The notes under the pieces: generated by a model
What the model saw: the letters and a program-made list of their open reading frames with translations, nothing else
Database searches by the model: none
What the model was told of the DNA's origin: nothing
Origin: Erodium maritimum
Taxonomy: Eukaryota > Streptophyta > Magnoliopsida > Geraniales > Geraniaceae
DNA: 64,000 nt
Assembly: GCA_963921825.1 (NCBI GenBank)
Contig: OY997596.1
Location: forward strand, 15,629,001 to 15,693,000
Direction: 5' to 3'
Shown here: positions 21,880 through 32,317 of the stretch, one piece after another
Layout: each line of letters starts with the position of its first letter
How positions within the stretch are numbered: the stretch's first letter is position 1
Program-made: the position numbers and the translations under genes

Positions 21880-24221
21880 TAAACGCTCTCGTCTATCCTA
21901 GCCACCAGGGTCCAATCTACCCTAACCAGGGTCTAGCCGCCGCTACCATCGCCACCGTCGCCACTCTCCGGCCTCCTCGCCTTCCTCGCATCCGACCCTC
22001 TCGCCATCGTCGCCTCTACAAGGCAACCGACGGCGCCTCGCTCGTCTCACCCGCCCCGCCGCCCGTTCCCCTCGTCTTCATCTGGTTTCCCCCGCCCCGA
22101 CAATCTCTACCCCCTGTCTCCACCCTTTTCCGGCCAGCCACATTCAGATCTGTCGCTCCACGACCATTTCTCATCGGAAATGACACTACCCGGCCAGATC
22201 CAACCCGCTCTTGACGCGCCTCAGCAGCACGATCCACATGACGTGCTAGGGCCTCTTGCCGGCGACCTCCCCGCGTCGTCTGAGGCGCAGCCCCCCGGAA
22301 ATGGAAGGATCCCCTTGCTCTGAAGGACAAACCTGGCTCGAGCCAGGTTGAGTCCGGGGGTTCTGAGGTCCCGGCGAACGGCCTAGACCAGGGCGGACGC
22401 CACATGGTAGTGTATGAGAGTCCTCGGGACCTGCTATCCCTCTCACGATCTCCAGCTCCGACGGAGGTGGACAAATCCCTCCATCTGACAGTTCCGTCAT
22501 CGGACACTAACCCTCGACACTCAGGCGGACGAGGGCCGACGGGCGGCCCAATGGAGGTCCAACCGACCCGCATCGCCCCGGTCCCGGACTGGGAGGACGA
22601 TGATGACGAGGTCGTGGTCTCGGAGGAGGGGGTTCCACTCTTCACTAAGGGAACGTATCAGTTTTCCCTTGTAGTCAGGGTTCAGGAGACCGGGTCCACA
22701 ACCAAAACACCATCTGCGCAATGATGCTCCAGAAATGGAAAGTGACGGGCATCCAGGTGGAGTTCATGTCCCCGGAAGTCACAGGCTACCATTTCCCGTC
22801 CGCTGAGACGATGGAAAACGTCCGACACAGGGGCCCCTGGAGCTTCAAGGGTTTTCCCCTCCTGTTGGAGCCCCTCAAGCAATTTGTTCGGGCCAATGAT
22901 ATTAGTCTCCACCACGTGGAGCTCGGGGTCCGGGCGCTCAACATACCGGGAAATGCCAGAAACGACTATGTCCGCGGCCTCATCGCTGCCAGCATTGGTA
23001 CCCAGGTCCTGTCGGCCCCAATCTCGTTTGCTCGTCGGGAGGACATGTTTTGGTGGCTACGGGTTCGGATGGAGTTACAACGACCTCTACGGCGGAGACT
23101 TCGCCTCCGATTCCCAGGTACCACAACATTTGCTGTGATTGACTTGCAATATGAAAGGGTAGTAGATTTTTGTCGCGGGTGTGGAATGTTGACCCACAGA
23201 ATTTCGGGATGCACGACCCAGCTGCCAGGGATTGGTCGGGAGGAGGTTCGGTACGACCGATCTATACTGGCCCCAAATCAGATGAATGTGGATAGGCTGC
23301 CCGGTGACCCACCCGTCTATCACGTACCTTCTGAGTGATTTGTCCCTGAATCCGATGATTCGCTCCAGGGAGATCACTATGGAGGAACATCTACCCGGCA
23401 CAGACCATACGAAGTCTGATAATCTGGCTAAGGTTACCCCAGGAGGGGCAACCAAAGATTTGCAAGAGGGAGGGCACCGAGTCTTTGGACCGCTACCGGG
23501 CTTTACGAAGCCTGACAATCTGACTAATGTCCACCATGCTGCTGATGCTCTGGCTCGAGCTGAATCAGCAGTTGCTGAAATGACCCGAGAGCGGAAGGAG
23601 AAGGATCCCCAGAGGCAACAGAAAGATCCCCAGGCTGGACCGGGGAAAGGAGGGCCCAGCCGAGGAAAGGGTAAGATGTCCACCATGAAGAAAAGGAGCG
23701 GGTCCTTATATGCTCGTCCACCGGAGTCGAGGAAGCTGCTGGATGACTCGCCTCCCAAACATCACACACCAGACCAGACCTACCAGAAGACAGAGGGGGC
23801 AGAGCAGTCAGAGGCACAAGTGTCTCTGATGCAGGAATGAACCGACCCAGCAGGGGTGGGTGGAGTCGTCTTCAAACTATACCTACAGACCCGGGGAAGC
23901 CAATGCTGGGAGGTCTTCGGCAGCATGCACATTCAACAAAGATTATTTCCCTGTTTTCTAATTATCTGTATTATGTTTTGAACACTTTTCTCCCTGTTTG
24001 CTTTCGGACTATTTCTTTTATGTCTCGCTGTATTGGGACGATGGTAAGGAGTTGACTTGAGTTTGTGCCCACGATTTCATGTGGGCTATTATTATGGGTC
24101 CATGAGCGTCGGGCTTGCTACGGTCGGTCCGGACATATATCTGAAACCCGAGGCGCTCACGCCTCATCCTGTTTGATTACCTATTGGTACTAATGAAAGT
24201 CTCTGGTTACCCGTTTACAAA
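21880..24221 (+). mobile_element. LINE-B copy 2 (ORF1-only type), 16-bp duplication
   Basis: The copy is flanked by a perfect 16-bp duplication AAATAGAGTTTTTTTT (21864-21879 and 24222-24237) and ends in GGTTACCCGTTTAC followed by a short A-tail. It holds a GC-rich leader, an ORF1-type reading frame (about 22404-23840) and a 3' UTR of about 380 bp, and nothing resembling ORF2. The complete ends and the long duplication show that it moved as a short element through target-primed reverse transcription. Confidence 0.92.
22404..23840 (+). pseudogene. LINE-B ORF1, DUF4283 plus zinc knuckle, frameshifted
   Basis: Three overlapping frames make up one ORF1-type protein. The first (22404-22724) is acidic. 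The second (22721-23338) holds a DUF4283-like core (RHRGPWSFKGFPLLLEPL) and a CX2CX4HX4C zinc knuckle, CRGCGMLTHRISGC, at 23171-23212. The third (23286-23840) is a basic tail with KKRSGSLYARPPESRK and ends SLMQE. A frameshift near 22690-22720 and another near 23330 separate the parts. DUF4283/zf-CCHC proteins are the usual ORF1 product of plant L1 elements and bind element RNA. The true start codon is uncertain; the frame may begin upstream of 22404 in the GC-rich leader. Confidence 0.85.
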
Positions 24222-24237
24222 AAATAGAGTTTTTTTT

Positions 24238-25168
24238 GGGGGAAATTTCTATTTAATACCCTGACAAACATTTATTTGCAATATAATACCCTAGTTTGTT
24301 TGTTTTTTGCATTTTAATACCCTCGCAAACATTTATTTTCACTTTCATACCCAACTGTTAACTTTCCATCCAAAATGGATGAAAAGTCCAAAATACCCCT
24401 TGAGACCAATCATATTTTCAAAACCTACCACAAAAAATCAGATTTTTTATATATTTCAAAAAACTATATTTTATTTCAAAAAAAATTTTAAAAAAAATGA
24501 GTTTTTATATATTTCAAAAATAATATTTTTCTATAATTAAAAAAATCAGATTTATTTCAAATAAATATTTAAAAAAAATCAGTTTTTATATATTAAAAAA
24601 AGATTTTTATATGTTTTTAAAAAATAGATTTTATTTCAAAAAATATTTAAAAAAAATAAGTTTTTATATATTTAAAAAATTTATATATTTCATAATAATA
24701 CTTTTATATAATTTAAAAAAAACATATTTATTTCAAAAAATAATTTAAAAATCAGTTTTTTTATATTACAAGAATCGGATTTTTTATATTTTTTTAAAAA
24801 ACAGATTTATTTCAAAAATTATTTAAAAATATCAGTTTTTATATATCTAAAAAATAAAATCTTATATATGTAGTTCAAAAAATCATATTTACTTTTTTTA
24901 AAATTAAAATCAGTTTTTTATATATTATAAAAAACAGATTTTTATATATTTCAAAAAATTATATTTTATTTCAAAAAATATTTTCTAAAAAATCAGTTTT
25001 TATATATTTAAAAAATAAAAGGTTGAAGGGTGTTTTTGGTATTTTATTGAAAAAACAAGGTCATGTGTAAAGCACATGACTACTTTCCATCCATTTTGGA
25101 TGGAAAGTTAACGGTTGGGTATGAAAGTGAAAATAAATGTTTGCCAGAGTATTAAATTGAAATTTCCC
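24238..25168. mobile_element. Foldback MITE, AT-rich core
   Basis: The left end GGGAAATTTCTATTTAATAC and the right end (inverted GGGAAATTTCAATTTAATAC) form long inverted repeats of about 130 bp, sharing CAAACATTTATTTTCACTTT and AACTTTCCATCCAAAATGGA. The core (about 24410-25030) is made of degenerate repeats of CAGTTTTTATATAT and TTTCAAAAAA. No coding capacity is present. The target duplication is obscured by T-runs at both ends (TTTTTTTT on each side), so the superfamily is not assigned; a Mutator-like MITE is one possibility. Confidence 0.85.
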
Positions 25169-25205
25169 TTTTTTTTCTATAAACGACTGTATATCATTTA
25201 GTGTA

Positions 25206-26559
25206 AACATTCATTTTCACTATTATTTATCTTTGTATAGGTTCCTAAATATTATACCCACCACGATTGAATCTAATGGCGAAGAACCTCTTAGGGTTTC
25301 TGCGTCCAATGGGAGACGGCGGCACCTCTGTCTCCATTGCTTCTGGATTTGCACTGGTGGGATCAACGACATGGCAGGGATGAGCTTTTCCTAGGTCTAC
25401 GATCTCTCCTGTATGGGTAAAAGTCGACCCTCTCCGCTCATTGTCTTCGACCACCGGAGGTGCTGCAACGGGTCATGGCCGTTTGTTTCCCGTCCTCCAG
25501 GCGGTGAAGCAACAAACCCCCACGATCTATCGATGGTGGGGAGGAAAGTGGTCTCAGGGCTTGGTCCTGGCAAAGCCACGAGGTCCGACGAAGGTGTTGC
25601 AGGTGGTCGGCCCTCGTCATCGCTGGACTCGATAGTGGAAAGGGGACGACTGAGAGGAGGATCGGTCACTCGGTGGAACCCTATCGATGAGTCGAGGAGG
25701 TGAGACAGTTGGATAGGGAAACGAGGGTTCAGCGATGGAAGATGAGTTCGGGGGTCAAAGGCCTTGGCGGCCGGCTCCAAAGCTCACGCAGGCGACCGAT
25801 CGAGGTGCGAGGCTGAGACAGGAGCAGAAGCACTCATCGTTGGCGAACAACGTTGGGGCGCTTTGGTTCAGGAGACCGGACAGTCGTGATGGCTGAACGA
25901 GAGCCCGGGTAGGGTCCACGACCCGATTGGGAAACCTGGGTGGCCGGGTGATCCGACCTGTTTACCCCAGACACACAAAGGGTGTGGGATTGGGCTTCGG
26001 CATGGTGTTAATGGGCATGGCCTAATCTACGGGCCTATCTCGGCCCAACAAGTATTTATGGATCAAACTCTACAACAACGGGCATCACATGCAGCAGCGG
26101 GGGGCCACAAGCACCCCCGCCTCAAGGAATGAGTCCTTGGAGGTCCAGGGAGGGGTCGCTCGACTGCACCACCTCTCTAGACGTATGGTGGAAACGGTTC
26201 CACCAAAAGTCGATAGGGTTCTTCCTTACAAGTTCGGGTTCAGCACACCCACGTTTAGGAGCCCTACCAGTATCAGTCAAGGGAGGACGACACACGCTGA
26301 CGTCCCGGGGGAGTTATCGGTCCACCAATACAAAATCCACACTTGATCTGATCGATTAGTGCCCTTTGGTTGGCTTATGCTGTATTGGTGTCAATGGATG
26401 CTACCGCATCTCTCTTGTCCAACCACCCCCTATGTCTAAGAGCAATTTTACTATTTAGTTCTTGTTTTTCATTTCCAATGTAGTTTAATTTTAGATTCAG
26501 GTGTTAGCAGTTTTACGAACATCTTAAAATTATAATATTTCCATTTTCGATCAAAAAAA
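25206..26559 (+). mobile_element. Putative short non-LTR element
   Basis: A GC-rich, non-intergenic-looking stretch (25260-26340) is followed by a T-rich 3' region and an A7 tail after TTTCGATC (26545-26559), the layout of LINE-B and LINE-C. TTAGTGTA occurs on both sides (25198-25205 and 26560-26567), a weak 8-bp duplication candidate. Open frames on both strands at 25397-25780 are GC-composition frames with no recognised domain. Confidence 0.4.
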
Positions 26560-26774
26560 TTAGTGTACTGAAAAGAGTTAAGTACAAAGTAGTATTATTA
26601 ACTAGATTTAATTATACGTTCTTCTGCTTAACTTTATACCTTTTTCACTTTACTTATCTAAAATAAGTCATGTTCGATTTCTTGAGAATGTGTTTCAATT
26701 TGTCATACCTAACTATAATCAATTTCTGTTAAAATATCAGAAAAGAGTAAAGTGAACAAATATCAATAAACGAA

Positions 26775-28025
26775 TTTTTTTTTGACTAAAAAAGGTATAA
26801 TTTCATTAAATAGAGTTCAAACGACAATAGAAGTGCATAAGGAATACTCCTGACCACAATAAAAGAATTTTTACATGGTATTGAGCCTCGTAGGTCTGTC
26901 TACACATAACTTTGAGATAAATGAACCAATACATGCGGTTTTTTGAAAAGCCATAAAAGCCAACTGAAATGAAAAAAGAAACTACAATAAAACCGGTGAT
27001 TGTTGCTCAAGGTAGTGCCTACTGCTGCATACTCTGTAGAGTGCGACCGAACCTATTGTCATCAGCTTCAAAGGGAGACAGAGCTCTTCCTAAGGAGCCC
27101 TCCTAGGGCTCCTCCCCAAAGCACTGGATTCCTTTCATTCCTCCATGCGGGGCTATTTCCCCGCTCGATCTTGATCTTCCACCATATTATCTTCACTCTT
27201 CTCTAGCGAGCAGGCCGAGAGGTCACCTTGGAAATTGAGCAGATGAGACTCCAGCAACACCGACATGTTCAGCAACTTTGAGGCGACCCCGGTCTCCTTG
27301 GGTTTGAAAAATCTACAGTGGTGGACCATTACCGGCGGAAGAGAGCAATGTTGAGATTACCAGCACCCGGTCAGTAGTGGGGACGAAGATCCACTCACAG
27401 AGGGCCTCCAGCTCCTTCCGCCTTGATTCCTCCCTCACCGGGTCAATCATGGGAGCCTTACCCCGAGAGGGGTCCCTAACTAGTGGAGGTGACGGAGCAG
27501 ATACAGGAACCTCTGATGACGGCTGCAAATCGTTGGGTGGAGAAGGTTCCGATGACGACTGGGGAATAGATGTAGTCCCAAGAGAGGAGCAGCCAAGTCG
27601 TCGATGGTGAGCGGAGGTGGAGGTAGCGCCAAAACCCTAGTGTAGCTTGTGGCTTAAGCTAGGGGTTAGGTCTTTGAAGGACGACCCCGACGAGGTTTGC
27701 TCACCAGTTCAGAGGATCCTGAAGAGAAGACGACAACCCCCGTCGGTGGAACAGAAGGGGTGATGGCCGCGGGGGAGAGAGAGACAAGGACCAAAGCAGA
27801 TTGATTCTTCGGCCTTCGTTGTCTCGGTTATGAGGTGGCACAACCTCCGAGGAGGGGCACGATGGGGGCACACGTGGTAGGTGCTACTCCAGATGGGACT
27901 GCGATGGGACAATACCGGCGGTGGATCCAGTGATCATGTCGACGGCATGAGTAGGAAACTCCATAGGGGACTAGGGTTTTGCCTCGTAAAGGAGGAGATC
28001 TCGACTTGAGAAAGATAATTATGAT
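26775..28025 (-). mobile_element. LINE-C copy 1, deleted ORF1-type element, 9-bp duplication
   Basis: On the minus strand the element runs from 28025 to a T9 tract (A-tail) at 26775-26783. It is flanked by ATAAACGAA (26766-26774 and 28026-28034). A GC-rich 5' half (27990-27300) with Pro/Ser-rich coding potential (27528-27313: SAPSPPLVRDPSRGKAP) is followed by an untranslated 3' part. The block with GGGGAAATAGCCCCGCATGG and GGAATGAAAGGAATCC near 27150-27120 matches the second copy near 42050-42010, which defines the family. No ORF2 is present. Confidence 0.75.
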
Positions 28026-28222
28026 ATAAACGAAAAAAAATTATTTCAAGAAGATAAAGAGAAAAAAAAATAAAGAAAAATATTGAACAAAATATTTAAA
28101 TTACTTATATCGCACATGATATTTTGAAAATAAATATTGTCGCTGGGGTACATAAATGATTATATCCTCTAGTATACATTATCATGTGAAAGTGTTGGTG
28201 TAGAATCTAATACTCGAGATTT

Positions 28223-29190
28223 AGTTTCACTCAGTTTCTTTCAAAAAATAAAAGCTCTCCACACCCCTCCAAGTGAGGTTCCTCTCTACCATACTTAGAG
28301 TTCACCGTCGTCGCCGTTACCTTCCTCTCCCATCACCACCGCCGCCTTTCTCCGGCCTCCTCGCCCTCTTCGTCTCCAGCCTCCTCGCCCTCGTCACCGC
28401 CACCTTTCGCCAACAACCACGCCGCCACCGTTCGCCAACAACCACGCTGCCACTGTTCGTCAGATCCGATCGACGCCGCTGTCACCAACAACCATGCTGA
28501 CGTCCTCCTCCGCCTCGTTACCGTCCTCACAACAGATATGGCTCTCCCAGTTTCACGCAGTCACCACGCTGGAGCGCGTCCTAGGTCCCCTTGGATGCCG
28601 GATTCAGTGGACAAGCACCAACGTGGCGATGGGCCTATGCACAGCCGAGTTCTCCAGCCCCTGTGGCCGTATCGCCTGCCCCCTGAGCCTGAGAGATCAA
28701 AGCCCCTGGAGGCCGAGATCTACCGGAATGATCACTACCAGTTGATGATCACTGAGGAGGACCAGGTGAAGCAAACGGAGGTAGGGAAGCCTCCGATGCA
28801 GGGATGACCCGACCCAGCAGGGGTGGGTGGAGTCGATGTCGGACTATACCTACAGACCCGGGACAGCCAGTACTGGGAGGTCTCGGGAAGCCTGCAACAA
28901 CATCTCAGATATTTTACCTGTTTTCTCGTTATTTACTTTATTTCTGAAACAATTTATTTCTTGCGTTGCTTAGGATTTTACATTTTCTGTCTCGTTGTTT
29001 TGAGACGTTGGTAAGGAGTTGTCTCGAGTTTGTGCCTACGATTTCAAGCAGGCTTTTTTATGGGTCCATGAGCGCCGGGCCTTCTACGGTCGGCTCGGAC
29101 ATATATCTGGAACCCGGGACGGTCACGCCCCTGCTTTGTTTGATTACCTATTGGTATTAATGAAAGTTTCCGGTTACCCGTTTTAAAAAA
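28223..29190 (+). mobile_element. LINE-B copy 3, short, 13-bp duplication
   Basis: The copy is flanked by a perfect 13-bp duplication ATACTCGAGATTT (28210-28222 and 29191-29203) and ends GGTTACCCGTTTTAAAAAA. Its 5' part resembles the GC-rich leader of copy 2 (CCGCCTTTCTCCGGCCTCCT). It then jumps to the ORF1 C-terminus (about 28690-28806, ending KPPMQG) and the shared 3' UTR. The join of ORF1 stop to 3' UTR (GATGACCCGACCCAGCAG near 28803) is the same as in copies 1 and 2. Confidence 0.93.
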
Positions 29191-29203
29191 ATACTCGAGA
29201 TTT

Positions 29204-29457
29204 CAAACTAATTGAAGGTCAAAATCATCTTGGTCATTTAACATTTTTTTCTTCATAGAAGCTCCCGTTTCTCATTCACCTTGTACAAGTTTAATCCACA
29301 ATCGTCATATTATATCCATCATGGACTCAAAAGCTCCCTCTATTTTATTTAGTTGTTGGAATTTAGCCTGAAATAATCACACATATCTCGTTCTTCCACT
29401 CCCTAAACCAGTGGATTGAACTACCTCTGGATAAAGAACAATCCAAAGAGATCGTAG
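29204..29457. other. Unassigned spacer between two LINE copies
   Basis: No gene or transposon terminus is recognised in these 254 bp. Confidence 0.5.
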
Positions 29458-29681
29458 ATGAAGTGAAATTATTAGGAAACAACACACGGGTGCAAAACAA
29501 TCTAGCACTAAAGTTCTCTCAACTGCAACAGTATTAGCACTGTAGCTTCTGCATCACTACAATGTCTGTTCATCACAACTCCTCCTTGTTCATCACATTT
29601 CTTCACCTCTACAACATGGTGTTGTGTCCATGATGATCTGAATTTGATCACCGGGCCACCATCTGCTTCTTATTCCGACCT

Positions 29682-32317
29682 ATGGCAACCCTTTCTAGGC
29701 CTCCCATGGATGCTCTGGCTAGTTCTTCGCCTCACACGCATCTCAACTGCTCTGCTTTCTCCCAACCTTGCCAACTAACCCTCCCATCTCGCCCCCCAAG
29801 CATCCCTTACCTCAGACTCAAACCCCTTTCTATATTACCGGCCTTGGGAATCGTTGGTGGCACCCATCTCACTCTTCAGGAGCTCAGAGGGGGTTTTGAG
29901 CCTCTAGCTGCTCTTGGTGTTGATCCTGCTCCCCAAGCCTCTCAAATTCTCAGCAAACTTGCCACCTCTTCCTCCATCGGACCTCCTCCTGGCTTTGAAC
30001 ATGTGCAGAAGAAAAGCTCCAGGAAATCGATTAGACTAAGCAGAAGAGTTGCCTATGCCTCAACCAGTAGAAGCAAAACCCACAATTCTCCCTCATCTTC
30101 AGATAGAACTCAAGAATATAGTCCTGGAGGTCACACAAAGCTTGTGGATGGTCAAAAAATGTTTTATGACAAACATTTCAATCCAGTTACCTCAGATACT
30201 GATGTTACTCCTCCTCCCCCAAGCTTGCAACCAATTTCTTTATCCCACATTCAAAGAAAGCCCTCTACTCTTGCAGACTCTGGCGCCAAATCTCAGCCCA
30301 ACATCTGTACTGAATTTGCAGTGTATGTGCATAACCTTCCCCCTAGAGCTACAGAGGATTGGCTTCTTCATCTCTTCGATGACATTGGTGGTGCTGCTTG
30401 GAGTCACATTGCTACCAAGAAAAGCAAATTTGGGAAGTCCTTTGGCTTTTGCTACTTCCATTCTCAATCACAAATTAAAGAAGCAATCTTTCTCTAAAAT
30501 GGCTATACCATCAATGGATACCAACTCTATGTAACACAGGCAAGACTCAAACCATCTCAACAACCCCCTAATCAAACCCCAAAACCCTCTACATTCCCAC
30601 CTCCATCTCCTTCTGAGCTGCAGCCCCCTAAGAGTGCAGGGTTCTGTGGTTACTGACCAACTCAAACTCCTTCACAAATCTCATTTGGCCTTGGCACTTG
30701 GAAACAAAAATGCATAAGAAATTAAGAGGGACCTTGTTATGGAAGGTGTATGTGACTTGGAAATCAAAGCTTTAGGCAACAGTCTTCTACTTCTATATTG
30801 TCAAAATCCTCTCCTGGAGAAGGAACTTCTAAACAATGATGGAGCCTGGCTGAACCATTGGTTATCCATCATACCTCACAAGAACCACCTCTGCTCCCTT
30901 GGTGGTAGATTCAGCTGGGTATCCATCTAAGGCATCCCCTTCCAAGGATGGTGTGATGAGACATTCTCAGCTGCAACCAATGTATTTGGAACCTTTGTCT
31001 GCTCACATCTAGTCACAAGTGCTGGTATGGATCTCAGTCTTGCATATGCTCTAATTCATACTAATGATTTTATGACCATCTCTGCTAAGACCAGCATATT
31101 GCTGGGATCCAAGTCATTTCCAATCTTTTTCAACTCTATTGATCACTCTGAGGTGCCCTTAATACCAAACTCACAACCCTCTGAGACCTCTAGCTCAGGT
31201 GGTACTGATTCACTTGCCTCTCCATTCCTTGAAGAAGAAGAGCAAAACACCTCATCCTCACAAGAGCACCCAACAGACACTGGCTTATTTCAAACCTCTA
31301 ACTCTCATTTACTCTCAGATACCCAACAGAATTTGGTTGGGGAAGACATTAATACTCATCATGGAACTTCTACTGAGATAGCATTAACTACAACAAATCT
31401 TTGTCTCCAAGATGCAGTACCTGATTCAGTGCAAGATCACCAACCCTCCTCTCTACCAAAAACCACTCTCCTAACAGATCAATCCAACTCCCTCCTCAAC
31501 AAAATTGTCCCAGATACTTTTCCCACTTCAAACATGAACATTCAGCCACCACTACTGCCTGACCAGACTGGTATTGAATCAACTCCATTGCTAACTAATT
31601 CAGTTAGGCAACAATCAGTCCAGCTAATTGATTCAGCCAACAAAGCAATCTCATCAACCTCAACTCAAAATTTAATGCTAGGAGCCTCCCAAAAAACCCT
31701 CTCTCCTCAGAATAGAAGCCTCAATCATCAGAACAGCTTGCAACCCTCATTGGAAACTGCTGCATTTATTGTTTCTCAACCCTTACAAGACCCCTCTGCA
31801 ATTATGTCCCCCCCCCCATCTCAGTTACTTGGCTTGAATCAAATCAATAGTGGCAAATATACCCTCTGCCAAACTCAGATGAACAGTCGTGTTGAGGATC
31901 TTGTAGGGCCAGAAATATCCTTGTTTCCCCCCAACACCAGTTCCAAAAGAACAAAAGGAAAAAAACCAAAAAAAAACTCCCTCTCCTCACAAGTACCCCA
32001 CCAGATCAAAAATCATTGAAGGAAGATCAAAGAACAAGACCTTCATTTCCAAAGCCAAGTTAACAGAAGCCAAAGGGGTTTGGGATTTTGGGAAAATTAT
32101 AGGTCTATCTGCAGATTGTAGTGATGACCTTATTCTACAACAGATTACCTCCCTTGATGATGACAGAATTCTTGCCTCTGAGGAAGATCTTGAAGCAGCT
32201 CAACACTCCATTCACTCAGATCCTATTTATGAAACTGTCAACCTCTCCAAAGACACAAAACCAGTTTGTAATCTAGATGTGAGAAATTGCTTCTCACCAC
32301 TCTCCTCTCATTTATGA
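29682..32317 (+). pseudogene. LINE-A2 ORF1, RRM-like, broken
   Basis: ORF1 starts at ATG 29682. The motif SSIGPPPGFEHV parallels the N-terminus of LINE-A1 ORF1, though here it lies about 100 residues in. The RRM-like part reads FAVYVHNLPPRATEDWLLHL and FGFCYFHS (about 30310-30480). A TAA at 30495-30497 interrupts it, and the frame changes at least twice further on: open pieces lie at 30739-30930 and 31027-32019 in one frame, and the C-terminus (IYETVNLSKDTKPVCN, ending in TGA 32315-32317) in another. The middle block LGNSLLLLYCQ is the counterpart of LGNRVVLLYF in LINE-A1. The stop overlaps the ORF2 start as ATGA. Confidence 0.85.

Noticed and set aside
22016-22645. 209-codon minus-strand frame
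   Set aside because: It is antisense to LINE-B ORF1 in GC-rich DNA and shows no domain, so it is a shadow frame.
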